This document shows positions 37,837 to 46,299 of a DNA stretch of 64,000 nucleotides, piece by piece. Source of the DNA: Paenibacillus ginsengarvi (GTDB lineage: Bacteria > Bacillota > Bacilli > Paenibacillales > NBRC-103111); NCBI RefSeq assembly GCF_003626695.1, contig NZ_RBAH01000002.1:310001-374000 (forward strand), written 5' to 3'. The notes below the pieces were generated by a model. That model worked only from the letters and a program-made list of their open reading frames with translations. It had not been told where the DNA came from and made no database searches. Made by a program: the position numbers and the translations under genes. Position 1 is the first letter of the stretch; each line of letters starts with the position of its first letter.

Positions 37837-38592
37837 GTGGAACCGCTTGATACCCTGCTGTCGCCGTATGGATGCCAGCGTATCACAACGGAGCAGTTGC
37901 CCTTGCCAGGGAGCGAACAAGCTGCTGATCGGCAATTGCTTGTTCTGCCGAGCGACAACATCCTAGAGATGATGGACGAGGCGATGGAAGAAGGAATGCC
38001 GTTTGTTGCCTGCGTTGCGATGAAATTGGAGCAGGCCCAGCAGATGACGAAGCTCGATGCGTTTAGCAGTATTGTTCATTCGTTTCTTAACGCCCTTGAT
38101 GAGATGCCGCGCGAGAAAGAAACGTATGCCACCTTTGAAGCCGTCTATGCGGCCTATGTCTCGGTGTGGGACGGGCATGAGATGCTGGAGGAGCAGTGGA
38201 GCGAGACGTCTTATACGCATCCGGACATTGATTTGTCGTGGATCGCGGATCGGGAGGAAGACGGGCTTCTGCTTTTGACGCTGCCTGCGGGTGAATCGCA
38301 GTATGCGCCGCTGATCGTGCCGATGGGCGGCTTTAATGAATGCCCCCAGCCTTTGGAACAAGCTGTGCTGTTCCGGCATTGGCAGGAAGAATACGGGATG
38401 GTTCCGCTTGTGGTCACCCAGGATACTTGGGTCGTTCGTGTCAGCGAACGCCCTGCGACGGATGCTGCGGCACTGCAGCTCGCGAAGGAGCATTTCCTGT
38501 TTTGCCAATATGTGCTGGAGACCTTTGATTCAATCGGACAATATGCATCCTATCTGCGCCGCCACGATATATGGATGTTTTGGTGGGATTGA
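37837..38592 (+). CDS. DUF4253 domain protein
   Basis: This 251-aa cytoplasmic protein has a C-terminal half matching DUF4253 (YGMVPLVVTQDTWVVRVSE, then LAKEHFLFCQYVLETF and the closing WMFWWD). The function of the family is unknown. GTG is the start, eight bases after GGAGG. The next gene begins 33 bases downstream and encodes a SUMF1-like protein, a pairing that suggests a shared, possibly toxin-immunity-like or effector-modifying, role; that is inference only. Confidence 0.75.
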   Translation: MEPLDTLLSPYGCQRITTEQLPLPGSEQAADRQLLVLPSDNILEMMDEAMEEGMPFVACVAMKLEQAQQMTKLDAFSSIVHSFLNALDEMPREKETYATFEAVYAAYVSVWDGHEMLEEQWSETSYTHPDIDLSWIADREEDGLLLLTLPAGESQYAPLIVPMGGFNECPQPLEQAVLFRHWQEEYGMVPLVVTQDTWVVRVSERPATDAAALQLAKEHFLFCQYVLETFDSIGQYASYLRRHDIWMFWWD

Positions 38593-38625
38593 AGCGGCTA
38601 TCCGGACCGGAAAGGGAGGACTAAG

Positions 38626-39585
38626 ATGATGGAGAATTTGTATCGGCAAGCATACGAGGCGTTGACGGAGCAGCAGCGAAACGAATTGCTGGAATCGTTG
38701 GCTGCGGGACGCACAGGTCTCATGTTTAAACGTTTGGAATCGTTTGAACGTTTCGGTATGCGGACCGAAACGGCCGTTTACGAGCTGGATGGAGCCGAGT
38801 TTGTTTTTGTTCCGGGAGATACGGTTACACTGGGATGGGAGTCGTTTGCGGACGGGCTTGACGTAGATACGCTAGCAGACTTGGATCAGGTGATGGAGGA
38901 GTATGACATTCCGGATCTCGCGTCGTTTCTCCAGAGCATGATGTCGCCTGTACGAACGGTAACAGTCGAGCCTATGCTGGTGGAACGGAAGTTGCATGAA
39001 ATCGGTTGGCACCTGGTCGATCCGGATAGCGAAGTGATGGTGACGCGACGCCAAGATATTGAGGCGTTTGAGGCTTCCCCGAACAGGATATCCATTACAA
39101 ACAAACGGCTGCGGCTGACCCGATCAAGCTCAGGAACCGTCGTCGAGGAGTACAAGCCAATTGCATACGCCGATCTCATTGTAACGCTGCAGGAACAAGG
39201 CTGCTCGCTCCCAACGGAGGATGAGTGGGAGTATCTGTGCGGCGGCGGCGCTCGCACGTTATGGCGATGGGGAGACAGCTTTCCGTATGACACGCATATT
39301 CGTTATTTCGAAGATCCGGCGCTGAAAGGAACGCCCTATGACATGGAACAGCCCAACCAGTTCGGCCTCCATATTGCCTATGATCCATACAAATATGAGG
39401 TTGTTGACGCTCCATGCCTGTTAAAAGGAGCCGACGGAGGCAGTTTTATTTGTGGAGGAACGGGTATTGCAATGGGGTATATGCCAGTCGCGACCTATTT
39501 TCGCTCGCCGAATGACATGATGGACAACTACAAAGCGGATATCGGCGGAGACTATACGTGTTACCGAAAAGTGATTCGGCTGTAG
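38626..39585 (+). CDS. SUMF1/formylglycine-generating-enzyme-like protein
   Basis: This 319-aa protein has a C-terminal half showing the C-type-lectin-like FGE-sulfatase fold: LPTEDEWEYLCGGGARTLWRWGD, then NQFGLHIAYDPYKYEV, GADGGSFICGGTG and a final YRKVIRL. True formylglycine-generating enzymes need two copper-binding cysteines in the C-terminal part; I cannot place both confidently, so it may be a non-enzymatic member. The N-terminal about 120 residues are unassigned. GGGAGG precedes ATG 38626; ATG 38629 is in frame. It forms a likely operon with the DUF4253 gene. Confidence 0.7.
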   Translation: MMENLYRQAYEALTEQQRNELLESLAAGRTGLMFKRLESFERFGMRTETAVYELDGAEFVFVPGDTVTLGWESFADGLDVDTLADLDQVMEEYDIPDLASFLQSMMSPVRTVTVEPMLVERKLHEIGWHLVDPDSEVMVTRRQDIEAFEASPNRISITNKRLRLTRSSSGTVVEEYKPIAYADLIVTLQEQGCSLPTEDEWEYLCGGGARTLWRWGDSFPYDTHIRYFEDPALKGTPYDMEQPNQFGLHIAYDPYKYEVVDAPCLLKGADGGSFICGGTGIAMGYMPVATYFRSPNDMMDNYKADIGGDYTCYRKVIRL

Positions 39586-39619
39586 GTTCCAACTAGAGGC
39601 CCAGCTTCAAAGAGTACGG

Positions 39620-40220
39620 GGCGGGGGCTAAACATCAACACCTCCGCTTCCGTCGCGATCACAAATAACAACTTTTTCAACATCAAGTCCAACAGTCTTC
39701 GTTTCAATCAATCGAATTATTGTCTGTTTGCCGGCAATGTAATCGATGAGTGCGGGGATACCCCGAACAGCTCGGACGTGCTGATCACGGGGGCTCCAGC
39801 TATAACAGCTTGCAGGGCAATATGATTCGGAACAGGCTGAAGCAAGCCGGGACCGTGAAGTCGGGAACGACAAGCTCCATCGCCTTGGCAGACTCGGCTT
39901 CCGCAACCACCGGCGAATACAATAACATGCTTGTCTACATAACGGGCGGAACGGGATACGGCCAAAAGCGGAAAATCTCCTCTTATGACGGCACGTTAAA
40001 AGTGGCGAGTGTCTCCACAAGTTGGGCGGTCATTCCGGATGCGACCTCGGTGTACGAGGTCCGATACGGCTCGGCCAATGGAATCGCCGTTTTTGCCGCA
40101 ACGGAGCTTTACAACCTGATTCAAAACAATGAACTTATTTTCGGCACACCTCTTTATAATTCCAACGGGATTAGCGACCACGGGACAGCCACGTCTATGG
40201 CCAATAATTTATCCTTTTAA
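39620..40220 (+). pseudogene. Beta-helix protein remnant
   Basis: This is the C-terminal fragment of another beta-helix protein. The first frame (to about 39790) reads SVAITNNNFFNIKSNSLRF and YCLFAGNVIDECGD. The second reads GSSYNSLQGNMIRNRLKQAG, then a tail module (GEYNNMLVYITGGTGYGQKR) typical of tailspike-like proteins. One G is missing from the G5 run at 39789-39793 relative to an intact frame. There is no start codon, Tat signal or N-module, so about two thirds of the gene is gone. Confidence 0.7.
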
Positions 40221-40243
40221 GGAAGCGATCCGCAAGAGTTAAA

Positions 40244-40298
40244 TAATGCGGCAGTTTAGGACTTTCTTTTCAGTCCAGGACTGCCGCTATTGCATTTT
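40244..40298 (+). terminator. Rho-independent terminator
   Basis: AATGCGGCAGT pairs with ACTGCCGC, with an inner GGACT/AGTCC extension, followed by GCATTTTTCC. It isolates the sigma-SBP fusion gene from upstream transcription. Confidence 0.85.
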
Positions 40299-40492
40299 TC
40301 CATCTATTTCCTCGAGAGCGGTTGCTTGGTACAATCGAACTAGATCCGTGGTGCCAAAGTGAATCGACGGCCTATTTGCATGTTCAGAAATTCTCAGAAC
40401 CCATTCGTCCCGAGCGGATAAAAATTTATAAAAAACTTGTGTCTTTTTTCCATCCTGAACTGTCTAACATAGCTGGGAGGTGCTACCGGTCC

Positions 40493-42583
40493 GTGAATTG
40501 GCACGATAATGACCTACTACTGGAGCATTATGATCGCATCAAACGGTATATTGCCTACAAAGCCGGGATCGATCAAGCGGAGGATTTGACGCAGCAGGTG
40601 TTTCTCAAGGCCAATCAGTCGCTGAACTCGTTTCAGAACAAGTCGAGTTTGTACACATGGCTGTATTCCATTGCCTCCAACCTCATGATAAACGATGCAA
40701 AGAGGGCGTATCGCACCAAAGAAATGCCGGTAGGTCAAGAGACAACCTTTTCGCGATTTATAACGACTGACTTCACGAAGGAGGTGGATTTCAAAATTGA
40801 TCTCGGTACTTCCTTCAACAAACTGGATCTGCTCGATCAGGAAATTCTCACCTTGCGTTATATTGCCGACTACTCCTTTCGCGACATCGCCAAGCTGTTG
40901 AAATTAAATGAAAGCATGATCAAAAACAGGATGTACCGCTGCCTGGGGAAAATGAGACATGACCTGGAAAACTGGCACATCGCAGCGCCCTTCAATCCTA
41001 AACAGTATATTCATATGGTCAATATGCTGGAGACTGGGCAAAGCGGTCCGGAATTCCAGAAGGTGACCGACGATTTCACGTCCATTTTGCGTCAAAACTT
41101 CCGGCGCATTACATCAGCTTTAAATTTCAATCCGCACACCAAAATAGCGTATGAAATTTATCCCGATCGAGAGTCGATATTCCCGGGAGCTTATCCCCCT
41201 AATCAATCATTCATCGGAAGCTTTCGCCAGTTGAACGTTGTGAAGATCGTTTCACCTTTGAATCCGGGTCCGCGCTTTAATTATCACGGTATCGTCCGGC
41301 ATTCGTTGGCTCTGTATAGTAATGCGTTAGCCAAGCAATTGAACCCGCAAATACCTACGTTTCTTCTACATGGGATAGGACAGTATCTCGGGCAAATATG
41401 GTCCCGTGAGCAAGTACGAAGTCGGGTAACCTCCATTTATCGACAACGTGAACTCCCTTCGATTACCTACTTGCGGGTAATTGACACGACAATTAAGTTT
41501 TCACAGATTGGAGGCCGCGAATTAAGTTACACCTTGATTGATTTTATCGTGACTCGATATAGCTGGGACGCCCTCCAACGCTTGCTTCGAGACCTGGGCA
41601 ACCTCGAATCCATCTTCGGGCGCACACCGAGCCAGTTTGAGGCGGAGTGGAAGATGTTCTTGATGGAACAGTATATGGATGATGCACATGACTCATCAGG
41701 AGCTGTAATAACCCGGGAACAGCCAAGTCCGAAAGAAGGCTCTTTGACGATCCTTGTACCCGACAATGACGATGGCTTAACCAGGTACAGACTAGCCACG
41801 TTCTTCGAATGTGCACAGACTTTCGAATCCGCCAATCCAGGGATAGAGGTTACCATTGCTACAATGACAATATCCGATTTCCAGGGGGCCAAATTTTTGG
41901 AACGAATAAGCGGCCCCGACGCCGTAGACCTCGTCTTTTGGCCTTATGATACCGCAATCAGCAGACTGGGCCTGTTTGCCGATCTGCTTCCCTTTTATAA
42001 GGAAGATGGAATAACTCCTGACGACTTATTCAAATCGCTAACCGATATGATGACAGAGAACGGACAATTAACAGGGATCCCGATGTCTCCTCAACCGCTG
42101 GCCGTATTTTACAACCGAGATTGGTTCAACAGGGCGAATCTGCCCGAGCCGACGGAGGAGTGGACATGGGAACAATTTTTCGCCATGTCGGTCCATTTGA
42201 AAGAGGCAAACGCCGCACAGGGGAAGGAGATTTACGGTAGCGTAGTTCCGATCATCCCAGATTTATTTGAATCCTTTGCCCAAATCAACGGCGGCAGCAC
42301 GCTGTCCCCCGACAATAGCCGCTTTACCGGATTTTTGGATAGCCGGCCTGTCATCGAAGCGTTCGCCTTGTTGCGGAAGGAGATGGACAACCAAGATGTC
42401 GTCAAAAAGGTGCGCAGTGGGACTGGTGCAATCTTTAGAGAAATGGCCTCCGGCCATGTGGGAATGGGCGTCGGGAGAATCGGAAACTATTTGCTTTTTA
42501 CCCGTAACCCGAAGCTCAGAGAAAGGATCGGAGTCGCTCCGCTACCCCGCCTGGCGAGCGGAGTTCGGGCCAATGCGATATGA
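40493..42583 (+). CDS. ECF sigma factor fused to peptidase-MA-like and solute-binding domains
   Basis: This 696-aa protein has three parts. Residues 7-75 are sigma region 2 (AEDLTQQVFLKANQ and LYTWLYSIASNLMI). Residues 108-160 are region 4 (LDQEILTLRYIADYSFRDIAKLL). Residues about 185-400 resemble a gluzincin peptidase-MA domain (KIVSPLNPGP, ELSYTLIDFIVTRYSWDAL), but the HExxH motif reads R-H-S-L-A, so it is inactive. From 417 it is a family-1 solute-binding domain (LTILVPDNDD, TGIPMSPQPLAVFYN, WEQFFAMSVHLKEANA) without signal peptide or membrane segment. GTG 40493 is chosen for GGGAGGTG ten bases upstream. An in-frame TGA (42581-42583) ends it about 120 residues early. The SBP part is paralogous to the neighbouring lipoprotein SBP. 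I infer a ligand-responsive sigma factor. Confidence 0.8.
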   Translation: MNWHDNDLLLEHYDRIKRYIAYKAGIDQAEDLTQQVFLKANQSLNSFQNKSSLYTWLYSIASNLMINDAKRAYRTKEMPVGQETTFSRFITTDFTKEVDFKIDLGTSFNKLDLLDQEILTLRYIADYSFRDIAKLLKLNESMIKNRMYRCLGKMRHDLENWHIAAPFNPKQYIHMVNMLETGQSGPEFQKVTDDFTSILRQNFRRITSALNFNPHTKIAYEIYPDRESIFPGAYPPNQSFIGSFRQLNVVKIVSPLNPGPRFNYHGIVRHSLALYSNALAKQLNPQIPTFLLHGIGQYLGQIWSREQVRSRVTSIYRQRELPSITYLRVIDTTIKFSQIGGRELSYTLIDFIVTRYSWDALQRLLRDLGNLESIFGRTPSQFEAEWKMFLMEQYMDDAHDSSGAVITREQPSPKEGSLTILVPDNDDGLTRYRLATFFECAQTFESANPGIEVTIATMTISDFQGAKFLERISGPDAVDLVFWPYDTAISRLGLFADLLPFYKEDGITPDDLFKSLTDMMTENGQLTGIPMSPQPLAVFYNRDWFNRANLPEPTEEWTWEQFFAMSVHLKEANAAQGKEIYGSVVPIIPDLFESFAQINGGSTLSPDNSRFTGFLDSRPVIEAFALLRKEMDNQDVVKKVRSGTGAIFREMASGHVGMGVGRIGNYLLFTRNPKLRERIGVAPLPRLASGVRANAI

Positions 42584-42955
42584 ATCCAAGCTGCTCTGTC
42601 CATCGTCGCAGCTTCCAAACAGCAACAACTGGCCTGGAGGTTCATGAGGGATATTGTCCTTAATCCGGAAAGCCAATTCCAAGTGGATTGGTCCAAACAG
42701 GAAACACTAACCTCCCGTTCTTCCATTCACAAGCTTAAACTGAACGACGAGCCGGGTTGGAAGGTATTCACAGACGAATTGAATCATGCCGTCAAGCCAG
42801 TCATTTACCGCAACCCCAATATCAAAATGGCCGCTCCAGCAAAAAATATGTGGAACCATCTTGTTTCTCTGGGCTCGGAAGCGGAAGTACAGATGGAACT
42901 GGCGCGATTAGCTTCCGAGCTTGATGGATGGTTGGATGAGAACAATTGGTACTAA
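42584..42955 (+). pseudogene. C-terminal remainder of the sigma-SBP fusion after TGA
   Basis: The reading frame continues without change beyond TGA 42581-42583 for 123 codons: LSIVAASKQQQLAWRFMRD, FQVDWSKQETLTSRSS and a C-terminal helix ending DENNWY. The paralogous SBP reads LSIAAISKQQELAWKF at the same place, so this is the true end of the solute-binding domain. The stop aligns with Ser in the paralogue, consistent with TCA to TGA. ATG 42644 could in principle restart, but no ribosome site supports a separate gene. Confidence 0.8.
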
Positions 42956-42996
42956 TGAAGTGGGGGACATTATTCTTTATGGGGGGGATAGGCCGA

Positions 42997-43395
42997 GTGA
43001 AAAAAATCAATATGGCTATATGGGGGGCAGGGTTGCTTCTTCTCGGTTTTTGTTTATTCGCCGCCGCGACCAGCAAATCGGGCTTTGCCGGCGCCGCTCT
43101 TGCCTTTGCCTCAACCCTTAGCGTAACCGCATCGTTTCTGCTGAACCTGTCAGGGCTCAAGCGGAACATGACTAACAGGCGTATATGGATGTTTGTTATC
43201 GGCTTTTTTTTCACTGTAATCAATACGTTTGTTTACATGTACTTCTTGATCGCCGGAATGACCCAAGTAGGTGAATACAGTAACAATATGGGACTGCTTC
43301 TATTTGTATTTGCATTGATCCTACCTGCCGTTCTTGCTTTTATATTTGCCGTTAGGGGAGGACTACCGAGCACGAAGGACAGGATAGGGAAATAG
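42997..43395 (+). CDS. Four-helix membrane protein of unknown function
   Basis: This is a small hydrophobic protein of about 132 aa with four transmembrane segments: GAGLLLLGFCLFAA, a second Ala-rich one, GFFFTVINTFVYMYFLIAG and LLLFVFALILPAVLAF. I recognise no family. The GTG at 42997 follows GGGGGGGATAGG; upstream in-frame ATGs (42946 and 42979) are possible and the first would overlap the fusion gene's stop. It lies between the sigma-SBP fusion and the SBP lipoprotein gene, all on the same strand, so it may be a membrane partner of that sensing pair. Confidence 0.6.
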   Translation: MKKINMAIWGAGLLLLGFCLFAAATSKSGFAGAALAFASTLSVTASFLLNLSGLKRNMTNRRIWMFVIGFFFTVINTFVYMYFLIAGMTQVGEYSNNMGLLLFVFALILPAVLAFIFAVRGGLPSTKDRIGK

Positions 43396-43444
43396 AGGTG
43401 TAGGGTCGTTCTTTTGAAATGAATCATTGGGGGGAGTGGAACGA

Positions 43445-43817
43445 ATGAAAAAAACGGCTGCGATCTTTATGTTATGCGCTGCTTTATTATCCGGGTGCTC
43501 AGGGGCGAACGACAAGAAGACGGACAGCAATAAGACCGTGAATGCAGACGAAACGAAAAACCAGGAGTTAGTGCTTGTGATGCCGGAGAATACGGCGGCT
43601 TCCGTAAAATACCGAATTAATACGTTTCAAAAGTATGCCACACAATTTGAAGCGGAAAATCCAGGCGTTCATATCACTATTGAAAAGCTCTCCGGGCAAA
43701 GCTACCAGAGAGATTTGAACGCGCGATTGAAGGAAGGCAAGCAGACGGATCTTATATTCGCCCCGTTTTATCCGCTCATGACTGAAGCGGGAATGTATGC
43801 CGATTTACTCTCCTTTT
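43445..43817 (+). pseudogene. Solute-binding lipoprotein, 5-prime part (split by IS)
   Basis: This is the N-terminal 124 codons of a family-1 SBP: lipobox L-L-S-G-C (Cys 19), then LVLVMPENTAASVKYRINTF and LIFAPFYPLMTEAGMYADLLSF. The frame enters the tnpB element at 43818. The remainder resumes at 45213. Joining both sides gives LLSFFKTDRTDINDLYESLT, which aligns with LLPFYKEDGITPDDLFKSLT of the sigma-SBP fusion, so the ancestral gene was intact. ATG follows GGAG eight bases upstream. Confidence 0.85.
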
Positions 43818-43960
43818 GTGACATGCTCCCACCACTTATAGAAGTGGGGGCTTCCCAGGACTTACCTGCAATCGCAGTTATCCTTACTGGGCTATCCCCG
43901 CCAGTCCGGCGGTTCTCTCTTCCTCTAAGTAAGGCCTAACATTCTCAATCCTTCGGCCCT
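43818..43960 (-). ncRNA. Probable omega RNA (TnpB guide RNA) scaffold
   Basis: In this family the guide RNA is produced from the tnpB 3-prime end and right end, with the guide being the flanking DNA. The minus strand here has successive hairpins (CCGCC/GGCGG, CTGC/GCAG and CCCACTT/AAGTGG) up to the element end. The guide would begin at 43817 with AAAAGGAGAGTAAATC. The 5-prime limit is a guess. Confidence 0.55.
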
Positions 43961-45052
43961 TATGTTCCCGGCTGCATTCGCATCCCTTAGGTGGATACGG
44001 CCGCAGCCCTCGCACACCCAGACGCGTTCCTTCAGCGTGAGTAGCTTGTTGATCTTGTTACAGGCTCCGCAGCGTTTGCTGGAGGGAAACCATTTGTCGA
44101 TTCGAACCAGACGCTTTCCCCGATCGGCCAGTTTATAGCCCAGGAACGTTCTGAACAGGCCATTGCCGTTATCCATCGTTGCTTTTCCGAGCGATAACGA
44201 TTGCGACATGGCTTTCATATTCAGATCTTCCACGACGATGGCCTCCCAGGTTTCGGCTAGCTGTTTGCTTACTTTATGCAGGAAGTCTTTCCGCTGATTG
44301 GCTACTTTCTCATGGAGTCGCGCGATCCGAAGCTTTTGTTTGTGCCAGTTGGAGCCACCCGTTTTTCTTCGGGAGAGCACTCGCTGTTCCTTCCTCAGCC
44401 GAATCTCCATCTTGCGGAGGTACTTCGGATAGTCCGCAGATGTATTCGTATGGTCGATATAGAGGGACTTTGAGCTATAGTCCAAACCGAGTACCTTGTC
44501 AGAATGGGGGAAGATCGGTTTTTCTTCGGTCTCATAATGAGTCAGGATCGAGATATGGTATTTCCCGCTAGAACTGCGGCTGATCGTGGCCGACTTAATG
44601 GTATGGCTTTCCGGAATGTGGCGGTGGAGCTTGATTCGGATCTCGCCGAGCTTCGGAATCCGGACATGTTTGCCACCCGCTTCCAGGCGTATGGTCCCCT
44701 TCTGATTGTTGGTTGTGTAGCTCTGCACCGGATTTTTCCGGCTCTTGAACTTCGGGTATCCGGTACGCTTATCTCGGAAAAAATGCCGGAAAGCCGACTT
44801 CAGGTTCAGCTCCGCATTGCATAAGGCAAGGCTGTCTACTTCGCGAAGCCAGGGGAACTCCGTCTTGAACGCTGCCGGTGTCCGAAACTTTTGCCGCTTC
44901 GGTCGCTCGGCATCCGTTTGATCCCATTCGGACGGGGTCTTACGTTCCGCCAACATCTGATTGTAGAGAAACCGGACACAGCCAAATGTTTTACGAATCA
45001 TCGTCTCTTGCTCCGATGTAGGATAGATGCGGAACCGATAAGCCTTATTCAT
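43925..45052 (-). CDS. tnpB: RNA-guided endonuclease TnpB
   Basis: This 375-aa TnpB has an N-terminal helix-turn-helix/WED region (YRFRIYPTSEQETMIRKTFG), RuvC residues D191 (VLGLDYS), E275 (VVEDLN) and D357 (HLRDANAAGN), and a zinc ribbon with C328, C331, C347 and C350. All catalytic and zinc positions are present, so it should be an active RNA-guided nuclease. The ATG at 45052 follows GGGGAG closely; a longer start at 45085 is less likely. It is the only gene in the element. Its role in the family is to cut the empty donor site, favouring retention of the element. Confidence 0.9.
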   Translation of the reverse strand: MNKAYRFRIYPTSEQETMIRKTFGCVRFLYNQMLAERKTPSEWDQTDAERPKRQKFRTPAAFKTEFPWLREVDSLALCNAELNLKSAFRHFFRDKRTGYPKFKSRKNPVQSYTTNNQKGTIRLEAGGKHVRIPKLGEIRIKLHRHIPESHTIKSATISRSSSGKYHISILTHYETEEKPIFPHSDKVLGLDYSSKSLYIDHTNTSADYPKYLRKMEIRLRKEQRVLSRRKTGGSNWHKQKLRIARLHEKVANQRKDFLHKVSKQLAETWEAIVVEDLNMKAMSQSLSLGKATMDNGNGLFRTFLGYKLADRGKRLVRIDKWFPSSKRCGACNKINKLLTLKERVWVCEGCGRIHLRDANAAGNIRAEGLRMLGLT

Positions 45053-45212
45053 GCACTCCCCCCCCATAACCAGATTATACCACAAGAAAGGGAATGCATG
45101 TTCCCATTTTTGATAACAAAGAACATTACGAAGAGCACCGATTCATCCCCCAACTACACGCTCACTACGTGAGTAGGGTAGTTTAAAGGTCGGGGAATTC
45201 TCGGTTTTTAAG

Positions 45213-46174
45213 TTAAAACGGATCGAACAGATATCAATGACCTGTACGAATCTCTCACCAAAATGGCAACGACGACCAAAGGGAATCTGATTGGCATCCC
45301 GATGTCGCCGGCACCGCTAGGCGTATATTATAACAAGGAGTTCGATAAGGCGGGAATCAGCTATCCTGGCGGCGATTGGACCTGGGAGCAATCCTTCGAC
45401 CTGTCCATCAAGCTCAAAGCTGCCAATGCTGTGGCTAATAAAGAGGTTTTCGGTAGCGCGATACCGTTCGAACTCACGTTTATAGAGTCGCTGGTGCAAA
45501 GCAGCGGCGGCAGTATCTTATCGCCGGACAACAGCAAGGTCAGCGGTTATTTGGACAGTCGTTCGATCGCGGATGCTTTTGCGCTGCTGGCTCATCATAA
45601 GAAAACGAATAACTCGATTAAGGTCGTGGAAAACATGGGAAATCCCACTTTATACGAAATGTGGGATGGCAATGTAGGGATGAGCATAGCGCCATACGGC
45701 ATGTATTCTTTTTTAGAGCAAACCAACCGGGCAACAGCCGGAAAAACAGCAGTCGCACCGTTGCCGCGTCTGGAAAAAGGAAAAAAAGTAAACAGCGTGA
45801 GCATGCAAACCTTGTCTATCGCAGCGATTTCGAAACAACAGGAGCTGGCTTGGAAGTTTATCAAGGATGTTATTCTGAATGCGGACAGCGGGTTTCATAA
45901 AGATTGGTCGCGTCAGGAATTGTTAACGTCCAAGTCTGCCGTTCAGAAGCTCAGTCAGGCTGCCGATCCTGTAATCAAGGTATTTCTCGAAGAGCTGAAT
46001 TATGGGATTACGCCGTCTGCCTATCGAAATCCTTACTTGCCTACGTTTATGACCAAGCAAATCATCACGAGCGCGCTTGATGCTCCTTCCAGCGAGGCTA
46101 TCCAAACCATATTGACAGAGGCGGCCCATACGATCGACCAGCAGTTGGCGCTTGCTGCGCAGCAACAGAAATAA
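45213..46174 (+). pseudogene. Solute-binding lipoprotein, 3-prime part (split by IS)
   Basis: This is the continuation of the SBP interrupted at 43817: TDINDLYESLTKMATTT, LIGIPMSPAPLGVYYNKEF, WEQSFDLSIKLKAANA, VNSVSMQTLSIAAISKQQ and a C-terminal helix to TIDQQLALAAQQQK. It is a full SBP C-lobe, with high similarity to the SBP part of the sigma fusion, indicating tandem duplication. Without its signal peptide this piece would stay cytoplasmic if expressed at all. Precise excision of the element would restore an open frame. Confidence 0.85.
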
Positions 46175-46208
46175 TAAGAAAAACGTCCAGCGAAGTACTT
46201 CAAGGATG

Positions 46209-46252
46209 AGCGAATGCCGGTTCGACCGGTGTTCGCTTCTTTTCGTTTTTTC
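46209..46252 (+). terminator. Rho-independent terminator
   Basis: AGCGAATGCCGGT pairs with ACCGGTGTTCGCT around TCG, followed by TCTTTTCGTTTTTT. It ends the SBP transcription unit. Confidence 0.9.
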
Positions 46253-46299
46253 GTATACCATAAGGTTATGAACATTGGGGTTCAAGGAGGATGTGTGAA

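Larger units (their letters stand above)
43818..45212 (-). mobile_element. tnpB-only IS200/IS605-family element
   Basis: This 1395-base element is inserted in an SBP gene, with boundaries defined by reconstruction of the target frame. The left end (45212 side, reading minus) starts CTTAAAAACCGAG and has a subterminal hairpin (CTCAC-TAC-GTGAG, 45161-45173). The right end finishes GGGAGCATGTCAC after a CCCACTT/AAGTGG hairpin at about 43832-43855. TTTAA lies immediately outside the left end, the expected position of the target-adjacent motif. No tnpA is present, so it is an IS1341-type element that needs TnpA in trans. There is no target duplication, as expected for the family. Confidence 0.85.

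Noticed and set aside
42581..42583. TGA as selenocysteine or recoded tryptophan
   Set aside because: The paralogue has Ser here, there is no visible selenocysteine insertion hairpin, and other genes use TGA as a normal stop.
43818..45212. Repeated hairpins near the tnpB element considered as a CRISPR array
   Set aside because: There are no regularly spaced repeats; the hairpins are the element's end structures.
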